Assembly: GCF_003073045.1 (NCBI RefSeq)
Contig: NC_037597.1
Coordinates: 3,778,717 to 3,842,716 of the forward strand
DNA: 64,000 nt
DNA from: Pomacea canaliculata
Lineage: Eukaryota; Mollusca; Gastropoda; Architaenioglossa; Ampullariidae
Direction of reading: 5' to 3'
The stretch's first letter is position 1, and each line of letters starts with the position of its first letter. The notes under the pieces are model-generated. The model searched no databases. It was not told where the DNA came from and saw only the letters and a list, made by a program, of their open reading frames with translations. Positions 36,031 through 47,268 of the stretch are shown here, one piece after another. The translations under genes and the position numbers were made by a program.

Positions 36031-36592
36031 CGCCTCTTCAAACAGTTTCTGCACGTATACTGTGGTTTATTCTCTTAGTGAAACCCCAGAATCTACAAAG
36101 AATGAAAATGTCGAAATGATCAACCGGAATGCAAAAGTACTCGCACTGCCCTGTTTCGCTGAGTAGACGGCACTGCCCTACGCCAACAGGGAGACTACTC
36201 ATTAGTACATTTCTGAGTGCTGTATTCTTTGATCGTCTGCTCTTCCTCTTGGTGCCGATTCCACGTAAAGCAACAGCATAGCATTCGAAAAATTATCTGT
36301 AATCTTAGAAAAGCATATTTCCGTTAACAGGGTCCAAGATGTTGATAAAAGATGTGTAAAATAACTTTTTTTGTGATCGACGAATATCCAGAGTACCTTA
36401 AAAATGGCTAAGAAATTGCAACATTTTGCTGGGTTATGCTACTGATAGTTTTATTTTTAACAAGTGCAATTATCTCTCTTCATTAATATTCTAACAGCAA
36501 CAGAGTATTTTTTCAGAGAATTTTTTTTTCGCATTCATGTTGTTGACGATGAGAAGTGTTGAAGGAAGGGACATAACTCATTGGTCTTAAAA
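36031..36592. promoter_or_regulatory. Shared intergenic promoter region of a divergent gene pair
   Basis: 562 bp separate the start codons of the RMDN3-like gene (minus) and the C16orf89-like gene (plus). A GC-richer part lies near 36140-36260 beside the RMDN side. No TATA box stands out in either direction. Bidirectional promoter use is inferred from spacing only. Confidence 0.55.
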
Positions 36593-39500
36593 ATGGCGGT
36601 CGCTAAGGCTGTCGTGTTTTTATTTGTGTTTTCGTCCGTTTGCTACTGCCATGACAATAGCGCATTGTTACATAAAGTTATGGAAGCAGTCGAAAAACTG
36701 TTAGGTTTTTACGAGGCTAACTACCAGTTTCTGAATCTTGACGGACTTTACGGCCTTAAAGTGCTGGAAGGTGTGCATATTGGCTTTCAGCCCTAGCTAA
36801 TGAAACAATCTGTTTAGTGTTTAGCTGGCTTTACAACAACACATGTATTGAGTTTGCTATTGAGTGGTTTCGTTAAGCTTAATTATATATGAAATGTCTT
36901 ATGCGTTTTATTGGAATTAGAAAAATATAGCATAATTGTCAAAACGACATGCAATGCTTTAATCTTGAAAAGGCTAAATGTCTCCCCCCCACCCCCCCAC
37001 CGCCAGTGGACTTTCAACTTATTTTATGCTTATGGAATCTTATACAATGTTATCGTTGAAATTCTTATAGTACCAAGGAAGCTAAATTATATTTAAGTGT
37101 GTATGGTATTGAGAGGAATCCTTTATATGCACTTAATGGTGTGTGTTCTCGCATGGTGAATAGTAGTTAAAATAGCATGCTAAAATAGTTGAAACAACAA
37201 TTTTTCGTGGAAAAGACGTTTGGCTAATAATAGATTAAATGGCCCAGTAACACTCAAGTTTGTAATTCTGTTTTTACTGTTCTTTTAATTTAATCTTTTA
37301 ATAACATATAATGTTATTTTCAAGTGGTAGTTTGCTATTCTTGCAGTAGTGTTAACCCTCATAACTTGTGTTACATTCTTGATATGTAAAATCTTTATTT
37401 GTGTTATCTGTGTCATTATCTTAACAGGGGGAGTTACTCTATATCTATTTAATATGGGTTCTTATTTAGCATAACATGAGACAGGATCAGATGTGCACAC
37501 ATATACACACAGACATGCATGCACTACATCAATAAAAAGATATAAATGATTATCGTATATGTCATGCTGTATACCAGGTCAAGTGCAAATTTTGCTGGAA
37601 GAACATACAAACGGGCATCACCATCACCTTAGCTCCCAGATTGTTGAACGCCTGGAACTTGTACAACAAACTTCTGCTCATGTCAGTAAGCTCGCTCTTG
37701 TGCCAGTCCACCATGATGATGAAGCTTACTTCAACGACCTCTCTCTCCTTGTGAAAACACCATGGCGCAATTTTAAGCCCCATCGTCAGATTGTGCCTTC
37801 CAAGCGCTGGGAAATTCCCATCTATCATCTAGCTAAAAATGGTAACTACTTGCAAGCTTCCATCATTTTTTTAGCTTTGAAAAATCATTATGCCATGTGC
37901 TTTTGATAGCCATTTTCACCTAGAAAATTGGTTATTTTAGAAAATCATCAAACTCTGTCAAAAAATAGGTGCAAGACAGGTAACAATATTTTTCCTACGT
38001 TAGTACAAGGATTTTTTGTCGGTGTGACAAATATATACATTTGGCATGCATGCAAACCTACAGATACATCTTACGGACACGCAGATGCTTGCACACACAT
38101 TTGTGTACACTTTGCATCCAGCCAAGCCACTCTCTGAGCTTCTACTCTGAGTGGCTTGGCTGGATGCAAAGTGTCAGAGGTGTTCTTATGAGCCTTGTGT
38201 TTTATATATGCAGAGAATAGAGGCAGCAGACAAAAATCACAGCCATCAGTTCTGAAGACTGCCTTGAGAACATTTTCAAGCTGATTCTTCTCATAAGCAG
38301 TTGCATTGTTATACCAAGTAGTGATTGGGAAACAATGGATTCTTTCAATCACTAAATACTAAAAGCATGCCAGAAGCTCCATTGGCATACCAAAGACTGT
38401 TAAAGTGTCAGAAAGGGTAGTCTTTGATGACATTCCTTCACGATTGATGATATGTTGTCATTGCAGCTTAGATCATATGAAATTGGTGTTTCAGGAATTT
38501 GAGCAAGGTGACCAATTCAACAGATTTGCCTTTGATGGCGAGAGGCTTTCTTTTATCAGCTCAATCACCCGTTCCTTTGTTATTATTATGAACGCACCAG
38601 TCATCTACTCTAGATTTCACCCCTGTTAGAAATGATTCAGCTAATAAAACGATCTATACAATATTCTTATATGCTGATACAGCAGAATGCACAACTGTGT
38701 GTGCTCTGTGTACAAATGGATATCAGCAATTAATCAGTTCTATACAGTTTTAAGATGTTTACTTTTTTTTTATAAGTAAAACGTCATTTGCAGTAATTTT
38801 TGAGTTCACTCTTTTTGCCATGGATTGTAAAAGTTAATGCTGCTCTTACCTATGTTCAACCACACTAGTGAGGATAGAAGAGGGCTTCAGTAATGCCTGC
38901 ATGATGGAGATGACACATCCTGATGCAAATGGTGGCTTCAAGTGTGCATTGTCTCAGAACTGCTCTGATAAAATGACCAAGCGTGGACTGACTGATTATG
39001 GCATCACTCACCAACTTTTGTGGACAGCTCTTGCAGAAAAAGTAAGCATGTAAAGTGATTTGTTGTGAATGCCATAGATTTGAAGTTTAAACTCAACGCT
39101 GAGATCTTTAGGGGATTATCTTGACTAAAAATAAAGCCAGCACATTTTGTAATAAAAAAAAATACAATAGTAAATTAATTACAAAAACATTCTTTTAACT
39201 GTTCCCTTGCAGTTCGCACCCATGAATGCAAACACCTATAGCTCAGTTGCATCAATGCACCCATAAATGAGTTAAACAGTAATATATGCAAATAAAAGCT
39301 AATCTTATATTTTTGATTTTCAAATTTCTTTTTATCATATTTAATGTGAAGAACTTTTTCTATGCAATCAGGGTTTTGGTGAAAAATATGCCAACCAATA
39401 ACTGTTCTTTTGATCTTATTCATTGTAACTGAACATACATTCATTCCATTAAGTCAATCGCCATTTTGCTGTGAGGGTGAAATGTATGGTCCTAGTATAC

Positions 39501-42500
39501 TAGAATTGAGTTAAATTATATGGTAGGATGCCCAGTCTAGCTTATAAATATTAAATGCTATTTTTTAAAGTGATCATACATCTTTAATCTTTATACTGTA
39601 CTTAAATTTCTGCAATTGCTTTTTTTGACGTCGGGGCTTACATACAAAACATCATATCTCAAGATAGGCTTGTGCAACAACATTCAAATTTTGCAGTTTT
39701 ATTTAGAATTGCATAAACTAAAGGATGACCTAAGGATATCCTGGTAGGAACATTAATTTAGCTGAAATTGACATTTGTACAGAAAAAAAAAAATCCTTTT
39801 GCTGAGTTTATGGGTGAGTACCATGTTTGACTGGTTATATCTCCTAGATTTCTTGAGATAACAAAAAGTTCTTAGGAATTCCTTTAGATCCCTGTCTCTA
39901 GTTTACAAAAACTTTTAAAAGTTTTGGTATATGACAAATGGTACTGTGTGCGCATTTTTGCAATGCTTGTATGTTTTTAATGAAAAATGTTGATTAAAGT
40001 CAAAATTTTTATTTTAGGCACTGAACATTTTTTTTATATGCTACAAATTTGGTTTCCTAACACTCTATTGCAAAAATCTTTTAAATATATTCAAAGACAA
40101 AGATTTTAATTTCTGGAGTAGAATGTTACGGACTGCTAATTTCTAATGCTGTTGTACTTGATAAATTAAATTTCAAATTTACCTAGGATCAATAAAAAAA
40201 AATGAAAACAAGTGCACTTCACATTTTGTCAGATGGAGCAGGTCAAAAACGTCCATGGGTCGCATTCGGCCTTACTTTGCGCTCTCCAGCTCTAGACAAT
40301 GAAAACATCCCTTACATGCACACAATCAATGCCTACAATGTTCTGTGGCTATAAAAATATTGGACTTTTTCGATCAGATTAAAAAATAAAGCTCAAAAGC
40401 ATTCAAGTCACATCTTGACTGAAAACTGCAAATAACAGGTGCTTGTTTCTTTTCATTTGCCTTTTTTTTCCAACACATAAAATAGATTTCAGGGCAGGTA
40501 ACTCTAGAAAATTTATTTGGCTATGGAATCCAGCAGTTCCTTCTCTTGTACCACAATCATTCTTGAGTAAAATAATTCACCACAAGCCATCCTTGTGACA
40601 TGTCACTAAATACCCTGAGCTTTTCAGAAACACTTTTACACATCACTGCAATTATATTAATGGATAATATATAGTTATATAAAAGATACTATAATATATA
40701 ATTTTAAGTAATAGTTTGAAATTTGCTTTTCAAAGTTTTGACAGTGGGCTACAATGGTTGATGGAAAACATTAAATGAGTCTAATACCCCCTAACCCTCA
40801 TTATCAATATCATGAACTGAAATTTGGCTAAAAAGCATTTGTTCTTAAACTTGTTTAAGGAATGCCACAAACACTTTCCATTTGTTGCAGGTTGGTTGTG
40901 AGAAAGAGATAACAGTTTTGCTGCAAAATTCTGGCTTTTCTAGTGTTGATGAATTTCAGGCTGAGTTTTGCACAAACAACTTCTTTGAGATGCTTGCTGT
41001 GGTTCATGTCTACATGAAAGGAAAGATTCATACAAACTACCAAGATCTGTTTTTGGAACAACGTAAGTTTGGCATCTTTTGGGAACATTTTCTGTCATGT
41101 GACATAGAGGAAGATTGTTTCAAGGCTGTACATACTCTTCTGTAGATGATTTGTGGCTAGCCTAGTTATCACATTGCGCTTTCAGTGTAAAAGTTTGCCT
41201 CGGTAGGACCAAAACTTTTACAGTATTGCCATGACTTCGTTCTGTGTTGAATAGTGGATTACACATAGTAAGACTGTAGAGTGTCCCACTGCCATAGAAG
41301 CTCATCATGTCTACAGCAAAATGTGTGGAAAGCTTTTATTTCCATTATCATTATGTCACCCATTCATCTGGTAAACATTCCTGTAGAACATCAGGGTGAG
41401 CAGGAAAAATTTCCTAGGCAGAGTTCCCAGTAGGCATTGAACCAGTAACCTTCTGCTTTGCAGTTAAGCACACTAACACTAGGCTACTCTATGTTTCTAT
41501 GCATATAATTTATATACAATTGATATAATTTTAAACACACATCTAGTAAGACCAGCTACGTATAGTTACTAAATAACGTTATTTAAAAGACTTTTTAAAC
41601 ATTTTTTGCTTCTGATTTTCATAGGGGTGAGAGCTTCTTATCGTATGTTTTTTAATGTCATGTTTCCTCCAGAGTTTGTCTGTCCAAACATGGGCTTCTA
41701 TGAATTTCTGAAAAAGGATTACCTGGACCAGATTCTGAGGTGGCAGATGCCATCAGGCTGTTTTGGTGAAGAGATTGAGCCACCAAACAAAGTTGGTGCC
41801 ATTCCACCTGAACTAGATCTAAAAAAACTCTTTGCTTCCAAGAATCCTGAAGGTGTTGCAGCAAACATGGAAGAATTTCAAAAGCAGCAGCGACAAGTTA
41901 AACCTCAAGGCAGCAAGCTTAAGTACAACAGTGAAAGAGGACTAGAGAGAGGCCCACGGCTAAAAAAGTTAACAGATTTGCAGAGACAGAATGGAAATGC
42001 TCAAGATGTTGAAAAAACCAATATAAGTATGCTGCATGAAGGTCAAGACAGGAAGAACATTCTTGGTTTTCAGAACAAGGCAGTGCCTTTACAGCAGCCT
42101 GCAGCAGCTGTAAATCTACCAAAACCTGATGTTGAGAATGACGATAATGATATAAAAAGGTTTCCTGCAAAGCGAGGTGCACAGGAGCACATGGTAGTAA
42201 ACAAGCAGGAAGAGAGAGTACCTGTGGAGTATGTACACAAATTCAGAGAAGAAAACCTAGGCCAGGAGGCAGCTCTTAATGCTGGTGGCATTGCTCAGAA
42301 GCTGCAGGTAAGGAAGATGCTCAGCTACCACACTTCATTTGGCGGCAGGAGGAGACTACTCACCGAAAAAGACATGCCAGGTGAATTAAATTTTTGCTGA
42401 TGAGTTCTTGCATATTAAGTGTCAGGAGTGCTTGACTTGGGCCCAAGCTGTTAATTGCATACTTATGAGCAGTATTTCTTAAATGTGAAGTGACAAAAGA

Positions 42501-43767
42501 TGATTTGGGTTAAGTATATTAATATGTTTTGTTTTTTGGGTTTTTTTTTTTTTTTGCTGTCATAAAAATATAGTTTTTGATGTCTTTATTTCTCAGGGAA
42601 CTTTTTAATATTTGTTGATAAGACATTCAGCTGCCAGTTCTATTCTATAAATCTCATTAAGTATGCAAAAGATGAACATTTTAAGTTGCTGTCTTTAACA
42701 TCAGATCCTAGCAAAAAGGAAACCAGACACAAACTTTTATGAGTCCTGCTATTATACTAAAAGGACGGGTTGGCCAAACAATTTTTGACTAAAGGACTAG
42801 CTTGGTCAAATGTTTCATGCAGCATATAAGCAGCTTTTGGTGGAATTGTAATTTTGTTTTTTAATTTTGTTTTTCAGGAGGATGTCTTGCTCACAAGTCT
42901 GGTGTGGCCGCTGGAGCGCTGGTCATGTACTTGCGTTACCTCATTGATCCAGGACCTCTGGATCTTGTCTCACCTCACGATTTTTTCTTTGACAGCCACC
43001 AAAATATTCCTGAAGGTGGTGAAGTCTACAAGACGTTCATGAGCAAACTTGAAGAACTTCACCAGCAAAGTCAGTCATGGAAGGAAAGCAACCAGATCAG
43101 GCAGAATGCTGTGGTACCAGGGGACCAGAATGTTGGAGATGAGAACGGAGAAGAAGAAGAAAATGAGGAAGAGAATATGCAAGACTATGATGACAATGAA
43201 GAAATGTACCCAGATGCTGGTGGAGGACTCGGCCAGCAAGAAAAAAAGAGGGTGGTTCATTTTGGGGCCAACAAAGGAGTGTTGCTGAAAGACAATGTGG
43301 CCAATTCATATGACATCAAAGATGAGGAGGAATACGTTGATGATAATGAAGATGAGGAGGAAGAAGGTCCAGATTACATCAAGAGAGTGAAAGGTGATGA
43401 TGATGATGGTGGAGGTGATGCTGCAAAAATTGATGAAGAAAACCAGCAAGAAGACGATACAGAGTATACATATTATGATGACAATGACAATGCGGATCAA
43501 GAAATAATCAAGAAGCATCGACCACAACCACAGCCTGAGCATGGAGCTAGAATTCGAACTCATAATCGCCACCGAAGCAGTTCTATTAACAGCAGCAACA
43601 GTGACTTCCTTGGGCAGCCTGATTCTCCTCCCACTAAAACTGTCATACTGCTTTTGTCAGCTTCTTCTGTTCTTCTGATCATTTTTATCTACAGGTTTAT
43701 AAAAAAGCGCCGCATACACATTCGATACAATTCTAGGGCCCACTCAAGAGGATTTTTTCGACTGTGA
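36593..43767 (+). CDS. C16orf89: C16orf89/DUF4735-like protein with C-terminal membrane anchor, 6 exons, 810 aa
   Basis: Exons 36593-36770, 37578-37841, 38869-39041, 40891-41062, 41625-42380 and 42878-43767 join in frame (2433 bp) with GT-AG borders. The start is an ATG after TCTTAAAA; a signal peptide spans about 1-19. Blocks typical of the family: FLNLDGLYGL, SNACMMEM, CALSQNC, GYGITHQLL-type DYGITHQLLW, VGCE, CPNMGFYEFL, ILRWQMPSGCFG, and GGCLAHKSGVAAGAL with YLRYL. Two insertions swell it: about 180 basic/Gln-rich residues between the GCFG and GGCLAHKS blocks, and about 200 strongly acidic residues (Asp/Glu runs) before the end. A 20-residue hydrophobic segment (about 769-788), then a basic tail (KKRR), predicts a type I membrane protein. 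The human protein is about half as long and described as secreted. Molecular role unknown. Confidence 0.9.
38107..38174. repeat. Perfect 26-bp inverted repeat in intron 2
   Basis: 38107-38132 is the exact reverse complement of 38149-38174 (arm begins ACACTTTGCATCCAGCC); loop of 16 nt. It lies in the second intron of the C16orf89-like gene, so the transcript can form a long perfect hairpin. No flanking target-site duplication was seen. Confidence 0.95.
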
Positions 43768-46149
43768 TAATAATCTTGAAACATTACATTGTCTTTTTTT
43801 CAGTTGGCTCGGGATATTCTTAATGGTTTTCTTTATGGGAAGAGGTTGTGTTGGGTAATCATGAGTGAAATTTAGAGGTATGCAAAAGTATGCATGGATG
43901 ACCAGTTGTTAGCCAAGGTTTACAAAAGTGTTTAGGCATTTCCCACTTGCATTTGCAAGACATTTGATTTTGCACTGACTTTGTTTTGTTCCTTTTATTT
44001 GACTTCACTTAGAGCACATTACTCATTAATAGATCATGAAATGGTAACATTCTGTGATGCAAATGTTATTATCTATACAGTTTCATTTTTATACTTTAAT
44101 TTTATACATAAGAGATGTAAAAGATCCTCTACTGCCAGATAATCTTATAAACCTAGATGAAGAGTGCAGTTTTCTGTCAAATCAACTAAGAATTTTGTTG
44201 TATTTCAACACCCATCATGACTTACTTCTGAAATGATTGTGAGCACACTTTTTGTGAGTATAATCCTTTTACCTCTACTTATGTCCTTTTATTGAGTCTT
44301 GCCTTTTAAACAGGTCTGCATATACCACTTTTAGGTTGGTCAATTTACATCACTTGTAATTTTGGCTGTGTGTATGGCACTTAGTAGAAATAGAGTATAG
44401 TTTAAAATGATGCTTCCTACTACATGAAAATTTGTCTTCCAGAAAATGTTTAGTTACAGTGTGAAACACATAACTTTTTCCCGTGTGTTAACTTTTTTTC
44501 CTTTCTTTAGTAATAGTATTACCAACAAATTTTTCAAGATAAATAATGAAAAAGTTATATTTTTAACATGTACAATGTGTGTCAGAACACACTTTAGGAA
44601 TCTTTTTTTGAAAAATTTTTATATCGCTTGTTCATTTTACACATTATGCTGTCCTTGAACTGCTTTTGGGCATGGACTCTTTCTATATGTGGTTTATCAC
44701 ATTGTTTTATAACTCTCATCTCAGTACAGGGTGCTTTAGCAGGAGGGTCTAAGCAGTTCTTTATTTGTTTATATATATATAATGCCACTTACAGTGGCAG
44801 CTGAAAGATAACTCATGGGGTTCTGCTGTCATTACACAGTACATATGAAATTTATGGCTGAAGATTTAACATGATAAAACTGTTAGTGTTTGAATAAAGT
44901 TCAAAACATTTTATTATGTTTCTGCTTTATTAGGAAAACACATACTAGGGATCTTTCATTTTTATACCAGATTTTTCTTCACAACATATTCATAGATCAT
45001 GAGCATTTGAACTAAGAAAACAAATGAGATTTTATTATGTTTTTTATAAGTTAGTGTCAGTACTTTAAACTCGTAATGCCTTTATTTTTAAGAAAAATGT
45101 AGATATATTTTACCCGACAGTGATACAGATGTCAAAAGAACTAGAACAGAGATGTTTTATAATCAGTGATCTATTGTTTGAGCCCTTTTTTTTCTCGCTA
45201 TGTGTGTGTGAGAATGTGCATGTATACTTGCAGGTGCTGGTGTGCATGTGTGTGTGTAAAGTACAAGGTAGAAAAAAACATGTGGTTTAGGTATATTTGA
45301 AAATATTTACATGCATATGTGTGTGTTTGTGTGCATGCATGAAACATGCTTTCTGCTTTTGATGTATATAATTATAGCAGAGGCTGTGCGAAAATCCTTC
45401 TTGTGTTCATACTCATCTGTTATTCTTTTTATGTATATTATTTGTTAACTTGGTTATTAATCTTGTGAGTTGAACAGTTTTTGTGTGTTCCTGTTATCTT
45501 CATCATTTTTAGTTTCAATTAATTTTGTTGTTGCTTCACTTCATTTTTATATTTGATGGCTATTTGACTTTTTCACTCCATATCTCTCCTTATGTGTGAC
45601 ATGCTGTTCTTTTAAGTATAAAGCATTATGCAGTATTATAATAATTAACTGCTGCATGCATTTGCGTGAATGTTTACTTTGTAACTTTTCTTCCAAAGAT
45701 GCCTGTTATTTGCTCTCTTTTCTTTAATAAAATGTCAGCTTTTAATCACTAATTTATTTACTATTCCATCTACCTCCACCTAAAAAGAAAAAAACAAACA
45801 AAAATACATAGAACATAAAAACAGATAATATACTTCACGATATGATCCATTTCAGATTGTGTAGATATTACCTATCACTTTTGTTAGCAGAACATTCGGC
45901 TGTAGTTTGCTCATGATCATTGTGTGCTTACCTACTTGAGGCAATCAGTATCATCATCATCACTCCCTTAATTGGCGCTAGCTGGAAACAGAGCAAGCCA
46001 GCACACCTTAGGACTGACCTGCTAGTACCTGTTGTCAATGAGATGCAGCAATGGCAAGGGCTTGCCGTTGAGGCCAATTGTGAACCAAGAGGGTGGCCTT
46101 TCCACTTCACTTTCTTTTTTGTTTGTTTGTCCGTTTACCTCAGCATTGC
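43768..46149. other. 3' flank and probable 3' UTR of the C16orf89-like gene
   Basis: AATAAA signals at 44893-44898 and 45726-45731 are possible polyadenylation sites, so the 3' UTR may exceed 1 kb. TG-rich simple sequence lies at 45200-45335. The region from about 45930 may be the 3' end of the LINE that follows. No other gene seen. Confidence 0.5.
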
Positions 46150-47000
46150 CCTCCCTGCACATAACCATGGAAGACCAACTTCAGGAGGGTGTTATGACTA
46201 GAGGTTGAATTATGCCAGATTTTGTCATTTGACGGTGGTGAGTAGTGTTTTCTGGGGTCCCACCTTGGTGGTGACTGCACTGTATATGAAGTCATTTGTT
46301 TTGTACTCTTTATAAGAGATCTGGAGCGCTCTCCTTGAGCATTTGGTTTCAAATGATTGGATCTGTCTCCGTAAGCAAACAGTCATACAGCAAGATGTAT
46401 TGGACGGTAAAGCTGACATTTTTGCTGTCCCATATTTGATTCAGTCTAACATTGTTGCGATTCTGAGGCAAATTTCTGCCACACAGTCACTTTCCTAGGA
46501 GATTATAGCACCCAGGTTCCTGAAACTATTTAAATCTTCAAGCTGTACTCTGTTGATGAAGATCTCTGTTTTTCCATGTCAGATGATGCTCACCATGACT
46601 TTGCTCTTGTCCGTGCTAAACTCTCTCCTGTATTTACCAACTCTGCTTGCCAGTTTGTAAGTTCCAGCCACTCATTGTTGCTGCTTGGTGTCATATCTAT
46701 TTCATAAACAAAGCATAGGTCACATGGCTTCCTGCCAACAGATGCAGAGGTATGATGATTGTGAAGGGTGTCATCCATCATACTCTCCAGATGTTACACA
46801 ATAGAGACAAAGGGGAACCCTGGAGAAGGCCCACTGTTGCAGGTAAGAGCACTCCCATCTGGCTGTTCAGGAGTTCTGAGCCCAATAGTCCAAAGAAGAC
46901 CTTCCTCAATATTGAATTTCCGCATCATGTGTCACAGTTCCTTGTGTTAGACTTCATCAAAAGCCGCCTTAAATTCATTGAAGTTATAGTAGAGATCCTT
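46150..47000 (-). mobile_element. LINE fragment, reverse-transcriptase region (decayed)
   Basis: Minus strand, in order through breaks: FNEFKAAFDEV (like FKAAFDRVW), MRKFNIEEG, SMMDDTLHNHHTSASV, GRKPCDLCFVYEIDM (a degenerate GRxxxxLRFADDIDL box; the catalytic Asp pair reads YEID), SNNEWLELTNWQAEL, then QISYKEYKTNDFIYSAVTT and KLVFHGYVQGG (like LxWFGHVxR). This covers palm to carboxy terminus of an RTE/jockey-like element. It has multiple stops and no visible ends. Confidence 0.85.
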
Positions 47001-47100
47001 GCCATGCTGTAGATACTTATCAATGAGGAAGTGACTGTTGAACATTTGGCTTATTGTTTAATAGTTCTGGCACAGCTTGCTGTTTCCTTTCTTTGGGGGA

Positions 47101-47268
47101 AGTCCAGTGGCACAGTGGTTAGCGCCTGTCTCCAATGCAGTGAAGGTTGGCTGTTCTCGGTTCAGCTCTTGTCTCGAGCATGCTGTTCTTTCTCAACATG
47201 TGGCATCTGTTTACACAATATATCCTCAGTTGCTGGCTCGGAGTACAACACCAATCCCTAACCCCGCC
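47101..47268 (+). mobile_element. tRNA-derived SINE, copy 1
   Basis: Starts AGTCCAGTGGCACAGTGG with an A-box-like TTAGCGCCTGTC, continues CAGTGAAGGTTGGCTG, a B-box-like GGTTCAGCTC, CATGCTGTTCTTTCTC, GTGGCATCTGTTTACA, and ends ACACCAATCCCTAACCCC. All parts match in order the minus-strand copy at 62227-62412. Diverged; no clear target-site duplication. Confidence 0.8.

Noticed and set aside
36030-36054. Upstream start for the RMDN3-like gene at 36054
   Set aside because: That codon is GTG; the first ATG (36030) after an in-frame stop is preferred.
36581-36593. Upstream start for the C16orf89-like gene at 36581
   Set aside because: That codon is TTG; the first ATG in frame (36593) gives a proper signal peptide.
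37562-37828. 88-codon minus-strand frame
   Set aside because: Shadow of exon 2 of the C16orf89-like gene.
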